The notes: a model not told the origin generated them from the sequence alone. DNA of 64,000 nt from Bacteroidota bacterium (GCA_018830105.1 JAHJTC010000004.1:372001-436000), one strand, 5' to 3'. Counted from the stretch's first letter, positions 31,675 to 40,870 are shown. Program-made: numbers and translations.

Positions 31675-34608
31675 ATGAAATCGTTTTTTTACACTTTTCT
31701 GATCGTTGTTTTATCAGCCACTACTTTGGTTGGTCAAAACAAAAAATCAGGACCAAGCCTTATCAGCAGATTGCAAGCGCCTGTTGTTGTGCCGAGCATT
31801 GCCAAGCAAATTGAGAATGGCACATTTATCGCCACCGACCCCAATGCACCTTTAAAAATGGGAAATCCAAAGCGTGCCGGTGCCAATATGACCGTTCCGG
31901 GCAAAGGCTTGCCCAAGGGCGATGACGCACTTGTTGAAAAACAGCAGCGTGTAGCCAAGAAAATGGGGCGTGATCCTTTATTGGTATTTGATGCCAATTT
32001 TTCCAATATCACACCCAGTGATCCAACCGGCGCAGTAGGGCCTAACCATTATCTTGGAGGCTGGAATGTTGGTTTTCGCATTTTCGATAAAAACGGAGAA
32101 CCCCTAACTCCCGGAGCCTCGCTGTCCACTATTTTTCCGGGCAATAATGCTGGAGACCCCATCATGCTCTATGATGCATCAGTGGATCGGTTTATCATTA
32201 CGGAGTTTGATTTTTCGCCAAATGGCTTAAATTTTGCCATTTCTGCAGGCCCCGATCCGGTAAATGACGATTGGTATGTTTACACTACCGGCATGGCAAC
32301 TGGTTCTTTTCCCGATTATCCGAAGTTCTCTATCTGGGCTGATGGCTATTATGTAACTGCCAATATCAGCTCAACAAATCGGGTTTTTGCTATTGAAAAA
32401 GACAAAGTACTGCTTGGTGAAGCACCCCAGTTTATTAGCTTTCCGCTACCGGGAATAAGAACATCAGGCTTTTATAGTCCGCAGTTTTTTAATGTTACCG
32501 ACGACCAACTTCCGCCGGCTGGAGATGCCACGATAGTTTATCTTCAGGATGACGCCTGGAGTGGTGTTTCTGAAGATCACCTGAAACTCTGGACTTTGAA
32601 TGTTGATTGGGAAACACCTGCCAACTCAACGATTTCAGAGCCTGTTGAAGTCATTACCACACCGTTTATCTCTGTATTTGATGGAGGTTCTTTCTCAAAC
32701 AGACCACAACCATCTGGTCCAAATATTGATATTTTGCAGGCCACTGTTATGCAACAGGCGCAATATCGCCGCTTTCCCGAATACAATTCAGCCTTGTTCA
32801 ATTTTGTTGTCGATACAGATGGTTCTTCAGCAGAATTAGCCGGAATCCGTTGGTACGAAATGCGACAGTACGGTGATGGTGAGCCCTGGGAAATCTATCA
32901 GGAAGGCACTTATATATCGCCCAATAATGGTAAGGATGCTTTCGCAGGAAGTATGGCCATGGATGGACAGGGAAATATCGGTATGGCTTATACAACGGTA
33001 AGTACACAGGAATCTATTGCCATCTATTATACCGGCCGTTTTGCGGCTGATCCATTGGGAACAATGACCGTTGACGAAGTACTGATCGCTCAGGGAAACT
33101 CCAATAACCCTTCCAATAGGCTGGCAGATTATGTTCACTTAACACTCGACCCATCTGATGATAAAACTTTCTGGCACATTGCCGAATACTTCAACAACAA
33201 CCAGCGTACCGACGTTGTAGGTGCATTCCAGATTGCTTCGGATGTTGCCAATGATGTGGGCGTGTACGAGCTGATAGAACCCGTTGATGGCATGCTCTCG
33301 GAGGAGCAGCAAATCACTATTGGGATCTTTAATTATGGCACAGCTTTGCAGGATACCATTCCTGTGGGATATTTTCTGCCCGAAGGAGATACCATTATCG
33401 AAATGGTAACTGATACCATACTTCCCGGCGAAAGTGGCACGTATACTTTTGAAGCTACCGCCAATATGGGGCAATTGGGTGAGAGTTATTTTCTTACGGT
33501 TTTTACAGCTTTGGAAACAGATGAAAATTTGGTCAACGACAGCCTTGCGGTTACTGTTAGCTATCTGAATGCAAAAGATGTTGGCATAACAGCAATAACC
33601 GGTCCTGAGTCAGGCACAGGCCTTACTGATGAAGAAACCGTAAGTGTAATGGTCAAAAATTTTGGTGCTGAGGATCAGGTTGACTTCGACATGGTTTATA
33701 ATCTGGATGGAGAAATCGTCACGGAAAACTATGCAGATACACTTTACGCCAATACAGAAGTGCAGTTTGATTTTACGACTTTAGCCGATTTTCAGAATTT
33801 AGGCACTTACGAACTTATCTCCTATACCAATCTGAGTGATGATGAGGATAGGAGCAATGATACAACCGCAGTAACTATCAACAAATCAAATTGTCAGCCC
33901 GAATCAGATTGCTCTTCCGGTGATGCTATTTTGTATGTTGAACTGCGTGACCTCATCAACGAAAGTGAATGTTCAGATATCGGCTACAGCGACTATACAA
34001 ACATGAGCACGGATCTTGAGGTGGATTCAGAAGTTGAGCTGATTATGACAGTGGGCTACGGTGATAGTTTTGTGAATGTATGGATTGATTTCAATGATAA
34101 CTTTATTTTTGAGGAAGATGAACTGATCATCGACAACCACGAAATCGCAGATGGTGAAGGTGCCGGAATCTATACTGACACCATGGCTTTTGCTATACCC
34201 GAAGAAGCCTTACTCGGACAGCACCTGATGCGTATAAAAACCAACTGGAACGACGAAGTACCAGCTGATGCGTGTGAATCAACCAGCTATGGCGAAACGG
34301 AAGATTATATGGTGAATGTAGTCTTGCCCACAGGCGCTGTTGCTTTGCCCGAAATGAATAGTGAATTAGCGATCAGACCATTTGGCAATCAGCAGTATGA
34401 AATAGCCTTACTTACCGAAAAGCTTGATGCACCTGTGCTGATCAACCTGCACAACAGCCTTGGCCTTAATTTGGTCGAAAATAAAGTGCAGTATGCAAAT
34501 GGAAAGTACACCTATCTGCTTGATATGTCGTATGCTGCGCCGGGCGTCTATATCGTTCGGATGGGAACTTATAAATATGGTAAAGTTAGAAAGATAGTGA
34601 TCAACTAA
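31675..34608 (+). CDS. Large secreted protein with GEVED domain and type IX sorting signal
   Basis: A 977-residue exported protein with signal peptide MKSFFYTFLIVVLSATTLVGQ. Residues about 95-520 form a repeat-rich domain (FSNITPSDPTGAVGPNHYL near 110), perhaps a beta-propeller. About 540-740 holds two CARDB/Ig-like units (NVGVYELIEPVDG and DVGITAITGPESG). A GEVED domain follows (about 750-880: VNVWIDFNDNFIFEEDELI). The last about 80 residues end LDMSYAAPGVYIVRMGTYKYGKVRKIVIN, a type A C-terminal domain recognised by the type IX secretion system. It is probably surface-bound; no catalytic motif was recognised. A strong terminator follows. Confidence 0.88.
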   Translation: MKSFFYTFLIVVLSATTLVGQNKKSGPSLISRLQAPVVVPSIAKQIENGTFIATDPNAPLKMGNPKRAGANMTVPGKGLPKGDDALVEKQQRVAKKMGRDPLLVFDANFSNITPSDPTGAVGPNHYLGGWNVGFRIFDKNGEPLTPGASLSTIFPGNNAGDPIMLYDASVDRFIITEFDFSPNGLNFAISAGPDPVNDDWYVYTTGMATGSFPDYPKFSIWADGYYVTANISSTNRVFAIEKDKVLLGEAPQFISFPLPGIRTSGFYSPQFFNVTDDQLPPAGDATIVYLQDDAWSGVSEDHLKLWTLNVDWETPANSTISEPVEVITTPFISVFDGGSFSNRPQPSGPNIDILQATVMQQAQYRRFPEYNSALFNFVVDTDGSSAELAGIRWYEMRQYGDGEPWEIYQEGTYISPNNGKDAFAGSMAMDGQGNIGMAYTTVSTQESIAIYYTGRFAADPLGTMTVDEVLIAQGNSNNPSNRLADYVHLTLDPSDDKTFWHIAEYFNNNQRTDVVGAFQIASDVANDVGVYELIEPVDGMLSEEQQITIGIFNYGTALQDTIPVGYFLPEGDTIIEMVTDTILPGESGTYTFEATANMGQLGESYFLTVFTALETDENLVNDSLAVTVSYLNAKDVGITAITGPESGTGLTDEETVSVMVKNFGAEDQVDFDMVYNLDGEIVTENYADTLYANTEVQFDFTTLADFQNLGTYELISYTNLSDDEDRSNDTTAVTINKSNCQPESDCSSGDAILYVELRDLINESECSDIGYSDYTNMSTDLEVDSEVELIMTVGYGDSFVNVWIDFNDNFIFEEDELIIDNHEIADGEGAGIYTDTMAFAIPEEALLGQHLMRIKTNWNDEVPADACESTSYGETEDYMVNVVLPTGAVALPEMNSELAIRPFGNQQYEIALLTEKLDAPVLINLHNSLGLNLVENKVQYANGKYTYLLDMSYAAPGVYIVRMGTYKYGKVRKIVIN

Positions 34609-34625
34609 CTGATTCATAAACTTTT

Positions 34626-34672
34626 AAAACACACTGCATCAGGTTTTTAATATGCCTTGCGCAGTGTGTTTT
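34626..34672 (+). terminator. Terminator of the type IX cargo gene
   Basis: AAAACACACTGC and GCAGTGTGTTTT form a perfect 12-bp inverted repeat with a 23-nt loop and T-rich ends. Confidence 0.75.
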
Positions 34673-34691
34673 GTTTTCTGAGTTGTTGAAA

Positions 34692-34729
34692 CAAAAAAAA
34701 GCTCATAATCATTTGATTATGAGCTTTTT
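34692..34729 (-). terminator. Terminator of the tRNA-Ser/tRNA-Pro transcript
   Basis: The minus strand reads GCTCATAATC, 4-nt loop, GATTATGAGC, then eight T, starting 7 nt after tRNA-Pro. Confidence 0.9.
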
Positions 34730-34735
34730 CTATTG

Positions 34736-34810
34736 TCGGGGCAGCAGGATTCGAACCTGCGACCTCCTGCTCCCAAAGCAGGCGCGCTAACCGGACTACG
34801 CTATGCCCCG
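34736..34810 (-). tRNA. tRNA-Pro (anticodon TGG)
   Basis: A 75-nt cloverleaf. The acceptor CGGGGCA pairs with TGCCCCG, the anticodon stem CCTGC/GCAGG holds loop TTTGGGA with anticodon TGG, and the T-arm is GCAGG-TTCGAAT-CCTGC. Discriminator A; no encoded CCA. Its 5' end abuts the CCA of tRNA-Ser with no spacer, so processing of the two must be exact. Confidence 0.97.
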
Positions 34811-34901
<91 letters not shown>

Positions 34902-35026
34902 GGGTATGATTTGAAACAAATTGAAGCTTATCGCCTCTAATTATTTGCCGGGATTTTTGAACCACAGCCGATCTCTCATGGAACGATTTTCCTTTCTAAG
35001 CAGTTATTGTGCTCAAATTGGAGGTG

Positions 35027-35055
35027 CAAAATTAAGCTTTTTATATTAACACCAA
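35027..35055 (-). promoter_or_regulatory. Promoter of the tRNA-Ser/tRNA-Pro unit
   Basis: The minus strand has TTG (35055-35053), 18 nt, then TAATTTTG (35034-35027), followed by CACCTCCAA as at tRNA-Lys. The predicted leader is long, about 120 nt, before tRNA-Ser. Confidence 0.65.
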
Positions 35056-35291
35056 AATTAATTTGCATAAATAATAAAATGTATTTCAAATTATTGAATA
35101 TCAGGAATAAACGACAAATTACCAGGATTGATAATATTGTAAAACACTCATTATTAAACAGATGTGTATTTGTGCTTTTATGACTTGTCGGTTTTTCACA
35201 TCGTTATAATTCATTGTCAAAATGAAAAATTCGTTAAATCTGAAGTCGTGGAGTCTTTACCTTCAAAGAATTGAATAATTTTGCAGTGCGT

Positions 35292-36638
35292 ATGAAATCA
35301 AAAAATTGGTACATTGTACTTTCCGTCAGTATATTTATAATTGCCGGAATTGTGCTCACCTGGTTAATTTTCCCAAAAAATCTCGTTCGATATCCTTTCT
35401 TTATCGGGCTGCTGCTTTTGGACTATTACCTCTGGACTAAAGTCAGAAGTCGGGTTTTTACTTATCACAAAGGCTTGAAAATAGTGATTGGCCTGCTGTA
35501 TTGGTCGCCTCTGATTGCCCTTTCACTCTCTATGATAGTGAATCTGTTTGTTCCACAACAGCATTGGAATCAGTTATTCAGAACCTACCTATATGGTTCA
35601 ATATTTGCTGTTTACATCGGAAAAATCATTCCTGCTGTCTTTCTTTTAATTTTCGATCTGTTTAGATTAATCTGGCAATTGATTCAGGCTATTTTCAGGA
35701 AGAATCCTCAAGCTGCTTCAGCTAGTAACAATAAAATGGTGCTTAGCCGGCGCAAATTTGTTGGAAATATGGCCCTGGCTTCCGGTGGATTAATTATTGG
35801 CACAATGTTTACGGGCATGTTCAAATGGGTACATCAATTTAGCATTCGTGAACATGCAATCCGGTTCAAGGGATTGGCATCCGACAGTTTCAACGGCTAT
35901 CGCATTGCGCAATTGTCTGATATGCATCTGGGAGGCTGGGCCAATGCCGATGCGTTGCAGGAAGCTGTGGATGAGGTGTTGGCGATGAAGCCTGACCTTA
36001 TTGTGTTTACCGGAGATTTGGTAAATTACCGCAGCGAGGAAGCTTTTCGTTTTAAAGAAATCCTAAAGCAGCTCAAAGCCAAAGATGGTGTTTATGCTAT
36101 ACTCGGAAACCACGACTATGGCGACTACGTCAACTGGCCTTCAAAAAAAGACAAACAGGAAAACTTATCGGCGCTCTTCTCATTTTACCATGAGATTGGC
36201 TGGAAACTGCTTAGAAATGAACATGTTATTCTGGAAAAAGGAACAGATAAGCTGGCACTAATTGGTGTAGAAAACTGGAGCAAGAACAATCGTTTTCCCC
36301 GCTATGGAAATATCCTGAAGGCCAGTAAAGGCATTGGTCAGGTGCAGGGAAAAATATTATTGTCGCATGATCCCAGTCACTGGAAATCGATCGTATTGCC
36401 CGAACATGCTGATATCGACATTATGCTTGCCGGCCATACGCATGGATTTCAGTTTGGGATAGAGATACCCGGAATCAAATGGAGCCCTGCACAATATATG
36501 TATGAAGAATGGGCTGGCATGTACACCGCCACCCAATCCACACAGAAACTTTATGTAAACCGTGGCATCGGTTCAATCGGCTACCCCGGAAGAATCGGGA
36601 TATTGCCCGAAATCACCTTATTAACGATTAACACCTGA
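35292..36638 (+). CDS. Membrane-anchored metallophosphoesterase
   Basis: A protein of 448 residues from ATG 35292 (seven upstream codons start with TTG). About four N-terminal transmembrane helices (to about 145) are followed by RRKFVGNMALASGG, a twin-arginine-like internal segment, and then a calcineurin-type phosphoesterase domain with all metal motifs: SDMHLG, FTGDLVN, LGNHDYGDY, LLSHDP and LAGHTHGFQFG. This fits the YkuE/YpbG-like group, which cleaves phosphoester bonds of envelope substrates such as UDP-diacylglucosamine-like lipids or teichoic precursors. The true substrate is unknown. It is followed after 4 bp by an alkaline phosphatase gene, so both are probably one operon. Confidence 0.9.
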   Translation: MKSKNWYIVLSVSIFIIAGIVLTWLIFPKNLVRYPFFIGLLLLDYYLWTKVRSRVFTYHKGLKIVIGLLYWSPLIALSLSMIVNLFVPQQHWNQLFRTYLYGSIFAVYIGKIIPAVFLLIFDLFRLIWQLIQAIFRKNPQAASASNNKMVLSRRKFVGNMALASGGLIIGTMFTGMFKWVHQFSIREHAIRFKGLASDSFNGYRIAQLSDMHLGGWANADALQEAVDEVLAMKPDLIVFTGDLVNYRSEEAFRFKEILKQLKAKDGVYAILGNHDYGDYVNWPSKKDKQENLSALFSFYHEIGWKLLRNEHVILEKGTDKLALIGVENWSKNNRFPRYGNILKASKGIGQVQGKILLSHDPSHWKSIVLPEHADIDIMLAGHTHGFQFGIEIPGIKWSPAQYMYEEWAGMYTATQSTQKLYVNRGIGSIGYPGRIGILPEITLLTINT

Positions 36639-36642
36639 TCGC

Positions 36643-37743
36643 ATGAAAAAACTCATTTTGGTCTTCCTTGGATTCAGTTTTTTGTTTACTTTTTCAGCTT
36701 GTGTAACTTCAAATGATGAGGGTCATGCTGAGGATAATCAAGCTGTTGTAGCTAAAAATGTGATACTCTTTATTGGCGATGGCATGAGTTATGCCCAAAT
36801 TCAGGCAGCTGAAACCATATTGAATAAGCAGCTGGCCATGCAGTCGATGCCTTTTACTGGTAATAGCACAACCTATTCGGCTGATAAGCTGATCACTGAT
36901 TCTGGTGCAGCCGGAACGGCTATTGCTACAGGTCATAAAACCAACAATGGAATGATTGGCATGAATGCCGACAGTACTGCGGTTGTAAGCATGCTCGAAA
37001 TGTTTGCAGATGCCGGCAAAAAGACTGCTATAGCAGTAAGTTGTGGTATTACACATGCCACACCAGCCGCTTTTGTTGCTAAAAACATTAATCGTAACGA
37101 TTATGAAGCGATTGCAGCGGATTTTGCAACAACCGATAAGCTGGATTATTTTGTAGGTGGCGGCCGCAACCATTTTCAAAAACGTGAAGATGGTCAGGAT
37201 CTTTTGTCCGGCATGCAAGAAAACGGCTGGCAGTTTTTTGATGAACTAACGGCGGTTGTTCCAACGAGTACTAAGTTTGGTGTTTTTGTTGCCGACGAAC
37301 ACCCTGCATCTGTGCTGGAGGGCAGGGGAGACCTACTCCCGAAAGCTACGGCACTGCTTATAAAACAGATGTCAGCTCACGAAAACGGATTTTTTCTGAT
37401 GATCGAGGGTTCTCAAATAGACTGGGCTGGTCACGAAAATGATTCCGCTTACTTGATCAATGAAATGGCAGATTTTGATGCAGCAGTGCTGGAAGCCTTG
37501 CAATTTGCTAAAAAGGATGGAGAAACCCTGGTTGTTGTTACTTCAGATCACGAAACAGGCGGTTTGACGCTCGTAAACGGCCCCAATAAAGATTATACGC
37601 GTATTCATCTCCATTACAGCAGCGGAAACCATACCAGTGTTAGCGTGCCTGTTTTTGCTTATGGGCCCGGCGCTGAGTATTTTACAGGCGTTTATGACAA
37701 TATTGATATCATCGATAAAGTGATGAAAGCCAGTGGATATTAG
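36643..37743 (+). CDS. Alkaline phosphatase, lipoprotein form
   Basis: A 366-residue enzyme of the PhoA-type alkaline phosphatase superfamily. A lipoprotein signal with lipobox FSAC (MKKLILVFLGFSFLFTFSAC) places it at the membrane surface. Metal and catalytic motifs are intact: ILFIGDGMS, the nucleophile Ser in TDSGAAGTAIATGHKT, MIEGSQIDWAGHEND, VTSDHETGG and SGNHTS. It releases phosphate from organic esters outside the cytoplasm. It starts 4 bp after the metallophosphoesterase. A PHO-type promoter was not recognised. The E. coli enzyme is longer (about 450 residues); the compact form is usual in Bacteroidota. Confidence 0.93.
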   Translation: MKKLILVFLGFSFLFTFSACVTSNDEGHAEDNQAVVAKNVILFIGDGMSYAQIQAAETILNKQLAMQSMPFTGNSTTYSADKLITDSGAAGTAIATGHKTNNGMIGMNADSTAVVSMLEMFADAGKKTAIAVSCGITHATPAAFVAKNINRNDYEAIAADFATTDKLDYFVGGGRNHFQKREDGQDLLSGMQENGWQFFDELTAVVPTSTKFGVFVADEHPASVLEGRGDLLPKATALLIKQMSAHENGFFLMIEGSQIDWAGHENDSAYLINEMADFDAAVLEALQFAKKDGETLVVVTSDHETGGLTLVNGPNKDYTRIHLHYSSGNHTSVSVPVFAYGPGAEYFTGVYDNIDIIDKVMKASGY

Positions 37744-38000
37744 TTTTCTGCTAATATGGTACAAACATAGCAACTAATTAGGCGGCAAACCGAACAGAAA
37801 ATAATTCTTTCTTCTTATCTGTGGATATGACTCTGGTCGCAAGGTTTTAGAGATTAAAGCCGTAGTAACCGGAAATTCCAAAGGAAATAGTAGTTTGGTG
37901 ATACATGCCAAAGCCCGATGGCTATGTTGTGTTTGTAGGGGAACCCTTAGCTTAGAATCCAGGAAATTAATTTTTAGCTATTAGGAACTTTAAATAAAGG
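37744..38000. other. Noncoding stretch without recognised content
   Basis: From the alkaline phosphatase stop to the first small-RNA promoter I see no gene, terminator or repeat that I can support. Confidence 0.5.
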
Positions 38001-38002
38001 CT

Positions 38003-38032
38003 TGGAAAATGAGCCGAAATGTACTATATTTG
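38003..38032 (+). promoter_or_regulatory. Promoter of small RNA 1
   Basis: TTG (38003-38005), exactly 19 nt, then TATATTTG (38025-38032), a full consensus match. The predicted start is near 38037. Confidence 0.8.
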
Positions 38033-38036
38033 CATT

Positions 38037-38133
38037 AACCTAGATTATGCATGCGCTCGCATGCGGAATTGTTTTACATAAATCTAATTGGTTGGTTGTT
38101 TGAGCCCGTTTCTTAAGTGAGACGGGCTTTTTT
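38037..38133 (+). ncRNA. Candidate small RNA 1, tandem pair member
   Basis: About 97 nt between a consensus promoter and a strong terminator. TAGATT (38041-38046) can pair with AATCTA (38081-38086), closing a stem that holds a hairpin GCATGC-GCTC-GCATGC. A single-stranded region follows, then the terminator AGCCCGTTTC...GAGACGGGCT plus T7 (38103-38133). The 3' half, from TTGTTTTA through AATCTAATTGGT to the terminator, is shared with small RNA 2. An 18-codon frame (38047-38103, MHALACGIVLHKSNWLVV) exists but is not conserved in the second copy, so an RNA function is preferred. No known family was recognised. Confidence 0.65.
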
Positions 38134-38177
38134 GTTTGTATATCTTTATGAACCGCTAAAAAAAATGTCCACGAAAT

Positions 38178-38208
38178 TTGCAAAAAGAGGCAAACGATAT
38201 TATATTTG
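38178..38208 (+). promoter_or_regulatory. Promoter of small RNA 2
   Basis: TTG (38178-38180), 20 nt, then TATATTTG (38201-38208), a full consensus match and the same -7 box as small RNA 1. Confidence 0.8.
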
Positions 38209-38212
38209 TGGC

Positions 38213-38309
38213 AGTTGTTTGGTCACGCGCCCGCGTGGACATTTTTTGTTTTATACATTTCTAATCTAATTGGTACTTAGCCCGTTTCTATCTGAGACGG
38301 GCTATTTTT
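38213..38309 (+). ncRNA. Candidate small RNA 2, tandem pair member
   Basis: About 97 nt from the predicted start to the terminator AGCCCGTTTC...GAGACGGGCT-A-T5 (38279-38309). The 5' part has a GC-rich hairpin, GTCACGCG-CC-CGCGTGGAC (one bulge), followed by T6 that might cause partial early termination near 38247. Then come TTGTTTTA, AATCTAATTGGT (38263-38274) and the terminator, all shared with small RNA 1. In copy 1 AATCTA is paired, here it is free. An inverted repeat AAAAATGTCCACG/CGTGGACATTTTT (38161-38173 and 38234-38246) brackets the promoter of this copy. Confidence 0.65.
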
Positions 38310-38492
38310 GTGATAATGGCCTGAAGGAAGCTGTCGGAGTGCCTTCTCTCGGGAGCTGCGGGATTTGAACATTCAAAGATTCCGAATTCAAAGATTCAAT
38401 CTAGTTACTGTTTTTGAGGATGCAAAGAATCCTGATTCAATAATTCAACCCTTTTGAGAAAATATCAAGCTTGAAAGTGTTATCTTGTGGCT

Positions 38493-39893
38493 TTACTTGC
38501 CGATACAAAACTTACTGAAAATTGATCCAAGAATTTCATCATTGGATATTTGTCCGGTGATGGTTCCCAGGTGGTGTAAGGCAGCACGCAAATCGATTGC
38601 GACCAAATCGGTAGGTAGATTTTGTGCAAAACTCTCTTCAACAGCATCCAGCGAAACGAGCGCCTGATGCAGGGCGTTATAATGCCTGACATTGCTAACG
38701 ATAGTATCTTGATTAGTATCAAGACGTTGTGCTATTTGAAGCAGGCTATCAATAATCAGGTTGATGTTTTCCTTGCGCTTTGCAGAAATAAATATCGTTT
38801 CCAAAGCCACCATTTCAGAGAAATGAGCTGGGGTTTCCAACAGCAGATCTGCTTTGTTGCCGATCAGGATAAAATGTTTGTTTTCGTCCTGAATAAAATC
38901 CCTGAATTCATGTATCATCTCATCGGCTGAGTCATTGTCGCAAGCTGTCAAGTCGCAGAGGTAGAGGATTACAGTAGCTTTCTGAATTTTGTCGTAAGTG
39001 CGCTCAATTCCAAGGTTTTCAATCACATCTTCTGACTGGCGCAAGCCGGCAGTATCAATAAATCGAAAGGCCTGTCCATCAAGAATAATGGTGTCTTCGA
39101 TGGTATCACGGGTGGTGCCGGGAATATCACTCACGATCGCTTTCTCTTCGTTCAGGATAGCGTTTAGTAAAGTGCTTTTGCCAACATTGGGTTTGCCGAT
39201 AATTGCCACCGGAATCCCATTTTTGATGGCATTTCCGGTCTGAAAACTTTCCATTAACCGGCTGATTTCCTTTCTAAGCTGCTGGAGCAGCTCCTTGAAT
39301 TTATCCCGGTTGGCAAATTCCACATCCTCTTCCGAAAAGTCCAGCTCCAGCTCGATTAAAGCGGTAAAGTCGATGAGTTGTGTGCGTAAATCCTTGATCC
39401 GCTCCGAAAAACCACCGCGCATTTGGTTCACTGCCAAGCTATGGGCTGCTTTAGATTGGGAGGCAATCAGGTCAGCAACTGCTTCGGCCTGAGCCAGATC
39501 GAAATGACCATTACCAAATGCCCGCATGGTAAATTCGCCGGGTTCGGCCAGCCGTGCTCCTTTCGACAACAGGAGCTTCAGCATGCGTTGCTGAATGTAA
39601 ACGGAACCATGACAACTTATCTCAACAGCATCTTCTCCTGTATAGGAATGAGGTGCCCGAAACACCGTTAACAGTACTTCGTCCACAAAACCCACTGAGT
39701 CAACGATTTGTCCAAAATAGGCTTTGTGCGACTCGGATTGATCCATGACAAAAGTTTTTTTTGCAGCCTTAAAAATCTGATTTGCAATAGAATGACTTGC
39801 TTTCCCTGATACTCTTATTACGGCTATGGCACCCATACCGGCGGGACTGGCTAATGCGCATATGGTGTCGTCGTTTTGAAGATCGATGTACAT
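38493..39893 (-). CDS. mnmE: tRNA uridine-5-carboxymethylaminomethyl GTPase MnmE
   Basis: MnmE, with MnmG, modifies U34 of several tRNAs (cmnm5U). The protein has 466 residues: an N-terminal folate-binding domain (DTICALASPAGMGAIAVIRVSG at 8-29), a helical domain, and an inserted GTPase domain with P-loop GKPNVGKSTLLN (about 226-237), DTAG and NKAD. The C-terminus ends FCIGK, the invariant C-[IL]-G-K that carries the catalytic Cys. It is monocistronic, converging on the small-RNA pair. Confidence 0.97.
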   Translation of the reverse strand: MYIDLQNDDTICALASPAGMGAIAVIRVSGKASHSIANQIFKAAKKTFVMDQSESHKAYFGQIVDSVGFVDEVLLTVFRAPHSYTGEDAVEISCHGSVYIQQRMLKLLLSKGARLAEPGEFTMRAFGNGHFDLAQAEAVADLIASQSKAAHSLAVNQMRGGFSERIKDLRTQLIDFTALIELELDFSEEDVEFANRDKFKELLQQLRKEISRLMESFQTGNAIKNGIPVAIIGKPNVGKSTLLNAILNEEKAIVSDIPGTTRDTIEDTIILDGQAFRFIDTAGLRQSEDVIENLGIERTYDKIQKATVILYLCDLTACDNDSADEMIHEFRDFIQDENKHFILIGNKADLLLETPAHFSEMVALETIFISAKRKENINLIIDSLLQIAQRLDTNQDTIVSNVRHYNALHQALVSLDAVEESFAQNLPTDLVAIDLRAALHHLGTITGQISNDEILGSIFSKFCIGK

Positions 39894-40024
39894 GGTATTT
39901 GGTTTTCATACAAAGGTAAATAAATTCATTTAGGGAAGCGTAGGCCTTCTTCCATTGCATTTGATGGCTAAATTAGTTTACTTCGCACGGAATTCAGCTA
40001 CATTTGTAGAAACAATTTTTTTCG

Positions 40025-40870
40025 ATGAAAAGTGTTTCAATATTTCTGCTTGTCTTGCTTTTGGAAGGACTTGCGCTTGCAGGGCTTAATGCCCAATCAA
40101 TCAAGGTTATTTCCTTTAATATCAGGCTTGACGCCGCTTCTGATGGCATAGATCGCTGGGATTTAAGAAAAAAAGATCTAAGCGACTTCCTAATTGGCGA
40201 ACAGGCTGTTTTTATTGGGTTACAGGAGGTAACGAAGAACCAGCTTGATTATTTAAATTTGGAATTGCACGACTATGCATTTATTGGTGTTGGCCGCGAT
40301 GATGGTTTGGAAGCAGGCGAGTTTAGCCCGATTTTATACGATACAAGTCGTGTTATAATGCTGTCCAACAATACGTTCTGGCTTTCTGAAAGTCCGGACA
40401 GTGTTTCTGTGGGTTGGGATGCTATGCTGCCAAGAATTTGTACCTACGGACTTTTTATGTTGAAAGCGAACAAGCAGCAGCTGTTTGTTTTCAATACACA
40501 TTTTGATCACATAGGGGAGGAGGCCAGACAAAAATCGGCAGAGTTGATATTACGTAAAATAAGTGAGGTAAATCAGGAAAACATGGCGGTAGTGCTGCTT
40601 GGAGATTTAAATAGGAGACCGGATACTAAAACAATTCAACTTATAAATAATGAGTTAATTGACGGATTTAAATTTGCTGACGAAGCAAGTTTGAAGAAGC
40701 CTGGGACATACAACGGTTTTGATTTGAAGAGTGAGTTGAAAAATCGGATTGATTATGTTTTCGTAAAAAATATCAAGGTTTCAGCATTGAAGCACGGACG
40801 TCAAAAAAGTTCGGAAGGACGCTGGCTTAGTGATCATTTGCCCGTAATAGCCACTTTACAAATGGAATGA
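40025..40870 (+). CDS. Secreted endonuclease/exonuclease/phosphatase-fold protein
   Basis: A 281-residue exported protein (signal MKSVSIFLLVLLLEGLALAGLNAQ). The EEP fold is evident: ISFNIRLD at the start, GLQEV with the metal-binding Glu, FNTHFDHIGEEARQKSA, LLGDLN with the Asp-Asn pair, and SDHLPVIATL with the terminal catalytic His. Family members cleave phosphodiesters or phosphoesters of DNA, inositol phosphates or lipids; exported Bacteroidota forms are mostly uncharacterised. It is a single gene, divergent from mnmE. Confidence 0.9.
   Translation: MKSVSIFLLVLLLEGLALAGLNAQSIKVISFNIRLDAASDGIDRWDLRKKDLSDFLIGEQAVFIGLQEVTKNQLDYLNLELHDYAFIGVGRDDGLEAGEFSPILYDTSRVIMLSNNTFWLSESPDSVSVGWDAMLPRICTYGLFMLKANKQQLFVFNTHFDHIGEEARQKSAELILRKISEVNQENMAVVLLGDLNRRPDTKTIQLINNELIDGFKFADEASLKKPGTYNGFDLKSELKNRIDYVFVKNIKVSALKHGRQKSSEGRWLSDHLPVIATLQME

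Noticed and set aside
31675-34608. Secreted peptidase or adhesin call for the type IX cargo
   Set aside because: No catalytic motif or adhesin-specific domain could be recognised, so only domain names were given.
38047-38103. 18-codon frame inside small RNA 1
   Set aside because: It has no counterpart in small RNA 2 and its stop lies in the terminator stem; RNA function is more likely, although a leader peptide is not excluded.
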